Assembly: GCA_024742405.1 (NCBI GenBank) | Contig: JANSYP010000005.1 | Location: 232,434 to 296,433, forward strand | DNA: 64,000 nt | Direction of reading: 5' to 3' | DNA from: Paracoccaceae bacterium | Lineage (GTDB): Bacteria > Pseudomonadota > Alphaproteobacteria > Rhodobacterales > Rhodobacteraceae | In this document: positions 1 through 7,470 of the stretch, piece after piece | Layout of the letters: the number at the start of each line of letters is the position of its first letter | Numbering within the stretch: position 1 is the first letter of the stretch | Made by a program: the position numbers and the translations under genes | Notes under the pieces: generated by a model | What the model saw: the letters and a program-made list of their open reading frames with translations, nothing else | What the model was told of the DNA's origin: nothing | The model's database searches: none

Positions 1-554
1 CCGTCGTCGGATCGGCGCTTGAGACCGCGCGGTCAGCACCAGCTGAGGTTCCGACAGTCGCGCCGACGGCCCGCCCGACAAGCCGGCCGACCCTCGCACC
101 GCCAGAGCCACAGATCGCCGAGATGGCCGGGCCGCTGCCGAATGGCCGGGTGATCGGCCAAGACAGTCAGGTCCGCGTCTACGCGCCGAGCCGTGTACCA
201 TCCGGTCAGATGAACGCCATCGCGTCGGAGCTCCGGCAGTCGGGTGCAACCGTGATCGACCCGGTACGCACCCGGTTGACCATTCAAGACACCCATGTGC
301 GCTATTATCACCCCGGCGATGCCGAAGAGGCCCGCGCCGTCGCTGCGCGCGTCGGCGCCGAGGCACGCGATTTCACGAGCTTCAGCCCGTCACCGCCCGA
401 AGGCATGCTGGAGCTATGGGTGGCGGGCCGCGGCTCCAGCGGGCCGTCGCGCAGCGCCCGACCCAACGATCCCGTGGCCGAAGTCGCGCGCGATCTAGGC
501 GGTGCTCTCTCGCGTTTGTTCTCCTCGATCCCGCCGAGCGACCCGCAGCACTGA
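1..554 (+). CDS. C-terminal part of a protein with a LytR_C-like domain (5' end outside window)
   Basis: The reading frame is open from base 3 with no stop before 554, so this is the last 183 residues of a longer gene that enters from the left, not a gene starting at the internal ATG at 123. The first 40 visible residues are a Pro/Thr/Arg/Ala-rich linker. The next 90 or so look like a LytR C-terminal (LytR_C) fold: a strand with VRVYAP, a helix, a strand with ATVIDP, then VRYYHPGD followed by a helix rich in Ala and Arg and a final hydrophobic strand. The tail is Ser/Pro-rich. LytR_C domains are common at the end of cell-envelope proteins, so an envelope role is plausible. The N-terminal domains that would decide this are not in the window. 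Confidence 0.6.
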   Translation, partial: VVGSALETARSAPAEVPTVAPTARPTSRPTLAPPEPQIAEMAGPLPNGRVIGQDSQVRVYAPSRVPSGQMNAIASELRQSGATVIDPVRTRLTIQDTHVRYYHPGDAEEARAVAARVGAEARDFTSFSPSPPEGMLELWVAGRGSSGPSRSARPNDPVAEVARDLGGALSRLFSSIPPSDPQH

Positions 555-584
555 CAGCAGCGTCAGCAGGCGGCGTGCGCCTGC
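551..584. terminator. Possible hairpins between convergent genes
   Basis: Just past the stop at 554 there are two small hairpins: CTGAC/GTCAG at 551-566 and a 7-bp stem GCAGGCG/CGCCTGC at 566-584 with a 5-base loop. They lie between convergent genes, where a terminator is expected. There is no T-run, so the call is weak. Confidence 0.25.
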
Positions 585-642
585 CGGCTGTGTGGCGGTA
601 CCATTCGCAGCTTGGCCGCATGGTGTCGCGGCACTGCAGGAT

Positions 643-1140
643 CTATCCGGGATAGCCCAGCGTCTGGATCAGCCGCCAGATAGCGCGATTGGCTGCCGTC
701 AGCTCGGCCAGCGTCTGGTCGATGTGCGCCATTTCGCCTTCGTCCACCGTATCGGACCGGCCGAGCCGGATATCGGTCTTGCGGTCCGAGATTCGCATCA
801 GGATCGTCCTTGGATTGCCGCTGTCCGGGTCAAAGGAATAGATGCAATGATTGTACTTGTTGCGCACCGCAGAAAGCTTTCCCAGACGCTGGGTCTGAGC
901 CAGTATAAGGTCGCGATCTTCCGGTGCGCGACCCTCCATCTTGGCCAGACGCTCCACCAGATCGATCCGCGCCCGTGTCGTGTTGAGCGTCAGAAAGATG
1001 ATGACCGCGACCTCCTTTTCAGTGTCGCTCAATCCTGCAATCAGATGGATCAACAGGCTTTCGGTGTTGGTCCACATGTAGTTGAGCCGCCCGATCTGCA
1101 TGATCAGGCGGTCAAAGCGTGTCTCGGCCAGAGCAGCCAT
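643..1140 (-). CDS. Small helical protein with a HEPN-like RX4H motif
   Basis: This is a 165-residue protein of unknown function. The chosen ATG at 1140 lies one base after the stop codon of the LuxR-type gene (TGAAATG), so the two are probably translationally coupled. Longer frames would run into the upstream gene. The sequence looks all-helical. Around residues 90-100 it has VRNKYNH, which fits the R-N-X3-H signature of HEPN domains, a fold found in many small nucleases and nucleotide-binding proteins. I see no signal peptide or membrane segment. Co-transcription with a LuxR-type regulator that faces the secretion operon suggests a regulatory or accessory role, but that is inference. The family is not one I can name. 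Confidence 0.7.
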   Translation of the reverse strand: MAALAETRFDRLIMQIGRLNYMWTNTESLLIHLIAGLSDTEKEVAVIIFLTLNTTRARIDLVERLAKMEGRAPEDRDLILAQTQRLGKLSAVRNKYNHCIYSFDPDSGNPRTILMRISDRKTDIRLGRSDTVDEGEMAHIDQTLAELTAANRAIWRLIQTLGYPG

Positions 1141-1141
1141 T

Positions 1142-1891
1142 TCAGCGCTGTCGCTCGGGCTGACCGGCAACCTCGAAATAGAAGCTCGCGGCCGCAGTCC
1201 GGTTCGGCACACCGATCTTGTTGACCAGATTGTGCATGTGAAGCTTCACCGTGTGCTCGGTGATCCCGAGCCGTCCGGCCACGGCCTTGTTGCTTTCACC
1301 CCGGGCGACAAGCTTGAGGACTTCCTTCTCGCGCTTGGTCAGCCGGCGAAAGAGGTTCTGCCGCGGTTCTTCGCACGGCGTTTCGCTCCTTGGCAGAGGG
1401 GGTGATGAGCGCAGTTCCGGCGGCCCGGCCACCTCCACGAGCGCCATGGGGATATGGAGATGCTGGTGCAACAGCAGCCGCAATGTGGAACGCCAGATCT
1501 CGACCGGAACATTCGTCGGCAAGAACCCGATATCGCCATCCTCCAACCGGCGCCAACGGGCGCGAAACTCCCGCGCTGCATCTTCCTTGCGATAGGCGAA
1601 AGCGATGCAACCCTCGCCCGCGGTCTGACGGTAGGCTCCCGGGCGCGCGAGGAGATCTTCGGCCAACCGCTGATCGACGACCAGAAGCCGCAAGGCGGAA
1701 AGGTCGATGCCGGGCGCGCCCAAGGCATCCTCAATGCTATCGCAACGCAATGCCGAGACCCCGAACTCGAATTGAAGACTGTTCATTGTCTCGGTCGAAT
1801 AGTGCAAACCGCTTCCCACAAAGAGGACCGAAATGCGGTCATCCACGGTTGCTCGCGAGCCTCCTGGCTCTCCGGATAAGTAATGTGTCAT
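1142..1891 (-). CDS. LuxR-family (CsgD-like) transcriptional regulator
   Basis: This 249-residue regulator ends in a clear LuxR/FixJ helix-turn-helix: LTKREKEVLKLVARGESNKA followed by GITEHTVKLHMHNLVNKIGV. The N-terminal 130 residues look like a receiver-type alpha/beta domain (ISVLFVG, then LRLLVVDQ), but I cannot identify the full set of phosphorylation residues, so it may be a pseudo-receiver as in CsgD. I chose the ATG at 1891, which has a G-rich ribosome site just upstream; a TTG at 1954 is also in frame. It is divergent from the repeat-protein secretion operon across a 640-bp AT-rich region and is the obvious candidate regulator of it. CsgD-type proteins often control matrix and adhesin genes. 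Confidence 0.85.
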   Translation of the reverse strand: MTHYLSGEPGGSRATVDDRISVLFVGSGLHYSTETMNSLQFEFGVSALRCDSIEDALGAPGIDLSALRLLVVDQRLAEDLLARPGAYRQTAGEGCIAFAYRKEDAAREFRARWRRLEDGDIGFLPTNVPVEIWRSTLRLLLHQHLHIPMALVEVAGPPELRSSPPLPRSETPCEEPRQNLFRRLTKREKEVLKLVARGESNKAVAGRLGITEHTVKLHMHNLVNKIGVPNRTAAASFYFEVAGQPERQR

Positions 1892-2534
1892 GCCAACCCC
1901 CCGGCAAATGACTTTGAATGAAAACGTTCCCCTTCGATCCGTGCAGCATCCCAACTAAAGACCTATAGACGAGCAGGTAAACCTGGCTCGAACTCACAAC
2001 ACATAGATAGTTTAGCCACACCCAGCAGTTGTATCAATAAATAAATTGTTAGTCTTAACGTTAGAAATTTCAGCGCCGTGATTGCGTTAAAAGCGCTGCC
2101 CCCTTGAAAACCGTAAAAATCTAAACGAACGATTAACAAGCAGCGTTTCACATCTGCGTTAATGCAAAAACTTTCACGGCGCCAAGCTGTTATGCCGTTA
2201 ATTTAATCAGTAAATATACATATTTTTCAAGCCACTACGGCAACCTGATCATTTGGCTGGATAGTCAGTGACCCGATGTCTTGCGACCATCTTCCTGTCC
2301 AAAAGCGGGCGTTGTTCGATATCGGCGACGGGTTGCGCAATATTTTCTGCACGAAACCAATCGCCCCAATCCGGCTTAGCCGGGAGGAGGTGCAGCACTC
2401 CGACAGACATGTCTCTTCAACCGAAGGGTGCGAGGTCGCACGCCTTCTTTCAATCAAGTTCCACGGAAATGCGCCCATACCGCCTTTGAGATGACTGGTG
2501 GTCCGGCGTTTCGTAGAAAACACAGGAAAACGCT
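1892..2534. promoter_or_regulatory. AT-rich divergent control region
   Basis: This 640-bp stretch has no convincing gene and is far richer in A+T than the rest of the window, mainly from 1955 to 2250. It separates the LuxR-type gene from the secretion operon, so both promoters must lie here. It carries repeated GTTAA/TTAAC words, including a perfect TAACGTTA palindrome at 2056-2063 and GCGTTAA-type copies near 2085, 2157 and 2193. These are candidate regulator sites. No single -10/-35 pair stands out enough to mark. Confidence 0.45.
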
Positions 2535-5117
2535 ATGAGACGGAATACCGCGAACAGCACGGCAAATGCCGACCCCACGGCGATCGCCGTTGGCGAGGCG
2601 CAGTTCAATGACCTCAATGCCTCGCTCGACACCGATATCGAAAACATCGAAACCGTCGAGGTGGATCTGAACGCCCAGGAACAGTCCCAGGACCAGGAGC
2701 AGGCCGTCGACAATACGGTCGACACGTCGGACCGCCAGGATCAGGGCCAGGATCAAGGGCAAGACCAGGGTCAGGGCCAGGATCAAGGGCAGGACCAGGG
2801 CCAGGATCAGGGTCAGGACCAAGGCCAGGACCAGTCCCAGTCCGCCGACAACGACAACACCGTCGAAAACGGCAATGACATCGACATCACCATCGGTGGC
2901 GACGACGGCATGCCCTGGAGCGATGACGACATCGTCGATATCGACCAGGACAACGGCTCGTCGATCAATGACGTCCTGACCGCCGGTGGTGACATCGACT
3001 ATGATCCGGGCAACGACGTGAAGGCCGGCAACAACCTGGAGTACGATCCGGGCAATGACATCAAGGCCGGCAACAACCTCGATTACAATCCGGGCGACGA
3101 CATCTCCCTGGAAGACGTTCTGAACGGCGACGGCAACGACTTTGCCTCGATCAACGTTCAGGAAGCCAACCTGGATGACAACGACATCCTCGAATCCGCA
3201 AGTGTCGCCAACAATGCCGGCTTCACGCAGAACGGCGACGCCCTTGGCGGCACCGCGACGGCGGGCGATGGCATCAATGCCGGTGCGGCCGGCGGCGACT
3301 CGGGCGATGGCGGCGAAACCTGGGGCGGCGACGGCCATGGCGCCAATGGTCTGGGCGGCGTGGCGATGTCCGCGGGCGGCCATAGCGGCGATGCCAACAC
3401 CGCCTCCGAAGGCGGCGCGGCCGGCGACTCTGGCTATGTAGATGCCTACACGGACGGCGATGTCAGCTCCGACGCCGACACGTCTTCCTACAGCGCCGGC
3501 GGAACCGGTGGTGACGCGGCCAGCGATGCGGCCAGCGAAAACACCGGAACGTCCTCCGCGGACGGAGCCGGCACAGGCGGCAGCGCCGGTGACACGGCCT
3601 CCAACGGCGAAGGCTATGGCGACTCCACAGCCACCGGCAACAGCGACGCCGATGGTGGCGACAGCGCGAACGACAGCAACTCCGACGCCGAAACCGCCGG
3701 GTACGCGGAAGCATCGACCTATAGCGGCGATGGCGGCGATACGTCGGATGCGGCAGACGCGTCGTCCACAGGGTCCGCTTATGTCGACTCCAATGCCGGC
3801 AATGGCGGCGACACCACCGATACCGCAACCGGCAGCGCCGACGGCTACGCCGATACCGACACGGCCGGCGGACGCGGCGGCGACACCGAAGACACCGCAT
3901 CCGCGGATGCCGACGGCAATGCCGAGACGTCCAACGACAGCACGGGCGGTGACAGCTCCGACTATGCCGAAGCCTATGCCGACGGCTATGGCAGCAGCGA
4001 TAACGACAATACCGGCGGTGCTGCCGGATATGCCGATGGCGATGCAGGCTCCACCGCGGATGGCGGAGATGTGAGCGGCCTGAACGAGTCGGGACGTGGC
4101 GACCAGACCGCAACAGGCGGCGACGGCGGCCGGACCGGTGAAGCCAGCGCTGACAACAGCAGTGCTGGTGGCGATGCCGGACCTGCCGATGGCGATGGGT
4201 CGGGTCAGGCCGATGCAGCCGCGGACTCCATGGGCACAGCCGGTGCATCCGGTGATGCCGATGGCATGGCCGACGGCTCCAGCGATGCCGAGGCAAGTGC
4301 TGCCGGCGCTGGCGGTGCGGCAGGCAATGCCGATGGCATGGCCGACGGCTCGGCTGACAACGAGACCAATGCCATGGGCACCGGTGGCGAAGCAGGCGAT
4401 GCCGATGGCATGGCCGACGGATCCAGCGATGCCGAGGCGACCTCGTCCGGAACCGGTGGTGCATCGGGTGCTGCCGAAGGCATGGCCGATGGGTCCGGCG
4501 ATGCCGACGCCACTTCGACCGCGACAGGCGGCAACGGTGGCGATGGCACAGCGATGGCCGACACGGCGTCCACCGGTGAAGGTACCGGCACGTCCGAAGC
4601 CACCGGCGGTGTCGGCGGGTTGGCCGATGTCTTCGGCGAGTCCCAGGCCAACGGAACGGCCGACAGCATGGCCGAAGCAATCGCGGGCTATGGTGGTGAC
4701 AGCAGCACCGACGACGACGCAAGCTCGACGGCGGACGGCACCACGATGTCCACGGCCTATTCGGGCAACGGCGGCGAAGGTGGCGCAAGCACCGCAGCCG
4801 GCGGCACCAGCGGCGCGGTGATGTCCACCGCCGAAGCTGGCGACGGCACGGGCGGCACGGCCTATGGCGGCGACGCAAGCGGCGCCTATTCCGGGGCCGG
4901 CGGTGCCGGAGGCGATGCCGGGATGTGGGGCTCCAACAACGGTGACGACGGCTATGTCACCGGCGAGTCCTATGCATCGGCGGCCGCGGTGGTGGATACC
5001 TCCGCCTTCAACCAGTCGATCGTTATGGGCGCCAACGTTCTGGGCAACTCGGTCGACACCACCATGGTCGGTGGCTCGATGAACGTCACCTCCGTCGGCG
5101 ACGACTCCGAGAGCTGA
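2535..5117 (+). CDS. Giant Gly/Asp/Ala-rich repeat protein, putative type I secretion substrate
   Basis: This is an 860-residue, very acidic, low-complexity protein made mostly of Gly, Asp, Ala, Ser and Thr. It has no N-terminal signal peptide. In order: a short N-terminal segment; a Gln/Asp/Gly tract of DQGQ units (residues about 69-102); two and a half copies of a 14-residue unit containing DPGND and KAGNN (about 155-192); a long Asp/Gly/Ala field; four tandem 24-residue repeats (residues 573-668) with the core DADGMADGSSDAEA; and a less biased C-terminus of about 45 residues with Asn/Val/Met-rich strands (NQSIVMGANVLGNSV). Canonical RTX nonapeptides are not evident, though the acidic Gly/Asp bias is similar. 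It is followed by a companion gene and a type I secretion ATPase and adaptor, so I infer export. The ATG follows an AGGAAAA ribosome site. The real function is unknown; a surface-layer, matrix or ion-binding role is possible. Confidence 0.75.
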   Translation: MRRNTANSTANADPTAIAVGEAQFNDLNASLDTDIENIETVEVDLNAQEQSQDQEQAVDNTVDTSDRQDQGQDQGQDQGQGQDQGQDQGQDQGQDQGQDQSQSADNDNTVENGNDIDITIGGDDGMPWSDDDIVDIDQDNGSSINDVLTAGGDIDYDPGNDVKAGNNLEYDPGNDIKAGNNLDYNPGDDISLEDVLNGDGNDFASINVQEANLDDNDILESASVANNAGFTQNGDALGGTATAGDGINAGAAGGDSGDGGETWGGDGHGANGLGGVAMSAGGHSGDANTASEGGAAGDSGYVDAYTDGDVSSDADTSSYSAGGTGGDAASDAASENTGTSSADGAGTGGSAGDTASNGEGYGDSTATGNSDADGGDSANDSNSDAETAGYAEASTYSGDGGDTSDAADASSTGSAYVDSNAGNGGDTTDTATGSADGYADTDTAGGRGGDTEDTASADADGNAETSNDSTGGDSSDYAEAYADGYGSSDNDNTGGAAGYADGDAGSTADGGDVSGLNESGRGDQTATGGDGGRTGEASADNSSAGGDAGPADGDGSGQADAAADSMGTAGASGDADGMADGSSDAEASAAGAGGAAGNADGMADGSADNETNAMGTGGEAGDADGMADGSSDAEATSSGTGGASGAAEGMADGSGDADATSTATGGNGGDGTAMADTASTGEGTGTSEATGGVGGLADVFGESQANGTADSMAEAIAGYGGDSSTDDDASSTADGTTMSTAYSGNGGEGGASTAAGGTSGAVMSTAEAGDGTGGTAYGGDASGAYSGAGGAGGDAGMWGSNNGDDGYVTGESYASAAAVVDTSAFNQSIVMGANVLGNSVDTTMVGGSMNVTSVGDDSES
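2739..2840 (+). repeat. Tandem DQGQ-coding repeat
   Basis: About eight copies of a 12-base unit of the form GAY-CAG-GGN-CAG encode repeated Asp-Gln-Gly-Gln in the N-terminal part of the repeat protein. Third positions vary between copies (GAT/GAC, GGC/GGT), so the array is not a recent perfect duplication. Copy number could vary between strains. Confidence 0.85.
4251..4538 (+). repeat. Four tandem 72-bp repeats (24 residues each)
   Basis: Copies start at 4251, 4323, 4395 and 4467, exactly 72 bases apart. Each begins with Gly-(Asp/Asn/Ala)-Ala-(Asp/Glu)-Gly-Met-Ala-Asp-Gly-Ser, continues with an acidic stretch, and ends with a Thr-Gly-Gly or Ala-Gly-Gly turn. Copies one and three are closest to each other; copy four is the most diverged. 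Confidence 0.9.
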
Positions 5118-5130
5118 TCGCCTTGATCCC

Positions 5131-5182
5131 GTCCGGGGGCGCCACGCGCGCCCCCGGACACCGAAACCGCCCCACGGGGGCG
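5131..5182 (+). terminator. Double GC-rich hairpin between the repeat-protein gene and its companion
   Basis: A perfect 12-bp stem (5131-5142 with 5148-5159, 5-base loop) is followed by a 6-bp stem (5168-5173 with 5177-5182). There is no T-run. Placed just after the first gene of the operon, it probably stabilises the upstream message or limits read-through, so that the repeat protein is made in excess over the secretion machinery. Confidence 0.6.
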
Positions 5183-5216
5183 CAAGAAGCAAACGAAGAC
5201 AGACGGAGCGCAGACC

Positions 5217-7421
5217 ATGGGTCTCAACAGCACCGACGAAATCCTCTCGCATTTCATCGGGATGTTCGAGCTGACCATCGAGCAAATGCGGCTTCGAGAT
5301 GACTACCAGGAATTTTCGGCGGAACGTCGTCAGGCCGAACTCGAGGACATCACCGGCCCGATCCACGCGGAACTCAAGGCGCCGCTCGGCCCGAAACCCG
5401 CCGATTTCGATCCGCTCCCGCTCTTATTCGCGACTGCGCAGCCGGACCTTGAGGTCCCGCCCTCCGCGCCCACCGCGTCCACTCCGCCCCCGACAGGACC
5501 GCTCCCGGAAACGGAGGAGACGGCCGGCTTGGAGCTTCTCGCCGATACCGGTCCCGGCCAGACCATCACTTTCACCTTCCGGAACGAAGGGTCCGACCCG
5601 TCTGGAGGCAACGGATCCGGGTCGGGCTCGGGACCCGGGTACTCCGTCACCGGTGGGCGCTTCGAGTGGGATCTGGACTTCCAGGGATCGGCCTATACGT
5701 CGACCGCACAGGTCGCGTTTCTGAGCGATATCGACCGTCTCGGCGACGGTGCGTTCCGTGACATCGACGCGCTGGTTGCCGAAACGGACGCCGCTGTGGC
5801 GGTCGCTGCATCGCTGCATGCCGTGGCAGGCCCCCTGCCCGACCTGGATGCCCTGCGCGATGTCGAGACCGTCGAAGCGCTGGCCGCCGCACTCCGCGAC
5901 GGGGTCGACATAAGCCTTCCGGGCGCCGAAGTTTTTTCGGTGACGGGGGCAGAGGCAGAGGGCCTTTTCGTCAATGGCGAGGCGGTCGACGCCCTGCCGG
6001 TCTGGAAAGACCTGCTGCCTACCTTTCACGAGGAACCCGACGAGGAGGCGGCCGAGAATACCGTCGAGAAAGACGCCCCCGAGGAGTGGGACCGCTCGGA
6101 TCCCGGCGACGAGATCGAGGGCCACACCATCATCACCGGTGGCAATCTCCAGGTGAACCAGGCCCAGATCACCAGTGCCTGGCTCGACGCGCCCTATATC
6201 GCCATCGGCGGAAAAGCGATCGATCTGGCCGTCATCAGTCAGGTGGCGGTCGTCTCCGACATCGACAGCGGCCCGTCGGCGGGTCAGGGGCCCGGCTCCA
6301 ACGTCGTCCAGGCCGCCCAGATCACGTCGCAGGCAAACCCGGCCAGCTGGTTGCCGGCCGCACCGACACCGGGCAACGAGCCTGCGGTGCTGACCGTGGA
6401 CCGGATCGAGGGCGACCTCGTCGTGGCGCATTTCATTCAGCAAACCATCGGGACCATCGACACAGACCAGATCGGCGCAGAGATTTCGGCGGCATCCACC
6501 TATTGGTCGCTCGGTGACAATCAGGTCATGAACCTGGCCGATATCGGCGCTTTTGCCGGCTATTACGACCTGATCCTGATCGGCGAGGACATGATCTCCG
6601 TCGACATGCTGTTCCAGACCCAGGTGCTGATGGATGATGACCGGCTGGAGGCCGGGCCGCTTTTGGCAACGCAAGCGCCCGCGGCAGACGGGCCTGCAGC
6701 GTTGCTTGAGGTCGGGCAAGCGCAGGATGGCACCGCCCACGACCATGACGACATTTCGGGCCTCAATGATCCGCCCGCACTCGAGGATCCGGCGGGGCCG
6801 GGAACCGGCAACGGGACGGAGCCCCCTGCAGCAACGGTCAGCGGCGGCGACAATCTGGTGATGAACCTCGCCAGCCTGAAGACCATCGGCGAGGACATGC
6901 ATGTCGATATCTCGAACTCCATCGCCGAGATCCTGGCAACCCAGACCACGACCGCCGAAGCGCTGGAGGTGGCCCTGCTGTCCGACCCGCTCTTGGCGGG
7001 CCTGGAGCAGGTGCGCGCGCTGCAGATCGAAGGCAGCCTGGTCCAGGTCAATATCATCGAGCAGGTCAATATCCTGTCGGATCAGGACGATGTGCTGATC
7101 GAGGGGCCCCTCCCGTCCGGCGCCGAAATCATCGCCGGATCAAATGCGATGCTGAACGCCGCCGAGGTGATCAAGGCAGGCGTCGATTCCGTCGTGATGG
7201 CACGTACCGAAGGCTATTCGGACCTCTTGCTGCACCAGGCCAACCTGATCGAAGAGCCCAACGTGCCATCGGTGGACGAGACAACGGAATACATCAACGA
7301 AGCGCTGGTCGCGCTGATGGATGACATGCCCGTCGCGGACGATATCGCGGCACAGGTCAACACGCTCGTGGGCGCCCAGGACATCGCGGCCTCCGATCCG
7401 CTGCACTCGATGCTCACCTGA
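5217..7421 (+). CDS. Companion protein of the secretion locus with repeated Asn-rich modules
   Basis: This 734-residue protein is acidic with no signal peptide. I do not recognise the family. The N-terminal 60 residues are charged and helical, followed by a Pro/Thr linker and a Gly/Ser tract (about 120-145). From about residue 305 a motif of the form G-(G/S/D)-N-x-x-x-N-x-A-x-(I/L/V) recurs five times (near residues 306, 359, 432, 542 and 639), usually followed 20-40 residues later by a Gln-rich strand such as QVAVVSDID or QVNILSDQD. This suggests a beta-solenoid-like repeat fold. Related Asn/Val-rich strands occur at the C-terminus of the preceding repeat protein, so both may share a secretion signal or assembly module. 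The ATG has a GGAG ribosome site. It could be a second secreted substrate or a scaffold. Confidence 0.7.
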   Translation: MGLNSTDEILSHFIGMFELTIEQMRLRDDYQEFSAERRQAELEDITGPIHAELKAPLGPKPADFDPLPLLFATAQPDLEVPPSAPTASTPPPTGPLPETEETAGLELLADTGPGQTITFTFRNEGSDPSGGNGSGSGSGPGYSVTGGRFEWDLDFQGSAYTSTAQVAFLSDIDRLGDGAFRDIDALVAETDAAVAVAASLHAVAGPLPDLDALRDVETVEALAAALRDGVDISLPGAEVFSVTGAEAEGLFVNGEAVDALPVWKDLLPTFHEEPDEEAAENTVEKDAPEEWDRSDPGDEIEGHTIITGGNLQVNQAQITSAWLDAPYIAIGGKAIDLAVISQVAVVSDIDSGPSAGQGPGSNVVQAAQITSQANPASWLPAAPTPGNEPAVLTVDRIEGDLVVAHFIQQTIGTIDTDQIGAEISAASTYWSLGDNQVMNLADIGAFAGYYDLILIGEDMISVDMLFQTQVLMDDDRLEAGPLLATQAPAADGPAALLEVGQAQDGTAHDHDDISGLNDPPALEDPAGPGTGNGTEPPAATVSGGDNLVMNLASLKTIGEDMHVDISNSIAEILATQTTTAEALEVALLSDPLLAGLEQVRALQIEGSLVQVNIIEQVNILSDQDDVLIEGPLPSGAEIIAGSNAMLNAAEVIKAGVDSVVMARTEGYSDLLLHQANLIEEPNVPSVDETTEYINEALVALMDDMPVADDIAAQVNTLVGAQDIAASDPLHSMLT

Positions 7422-7470
7422 CCGGACGACCTATCGAGCTTTTTTAACACGTAAGGGTAAGCAGGGTTCC

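Noticed and set aside
123..554. A complete gene starting at the ATG at 123
   Set aside because: The frame is open back to the left edge, so the ATG is internal to a longer gene.
2227..2523. Minus-strand ORF of 98 codons in the AT-rich control region
   Set aside because: No ribosome site, no protein-like pattern, and it would overlap the promoter of the secretion operon.
3463..4878. A second minus-strand frame of 471 codons rich in Arg/His
   Set aside because: Another shadow of the same repeats; highly basic low-complexity with no start signal.
2454..5366. A 970-codon open frame on the minus strand opposite the repeat protein
   Set aside because: It is a mirror of the extreme Asp/Gly/Ala codon bias of the plus-strand gene. 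Its predicted protein is Gly/Val/Ala/Ile noise, it runs into the neighbouring gene, and the plus frame has a ribosome site and sits in an operon.
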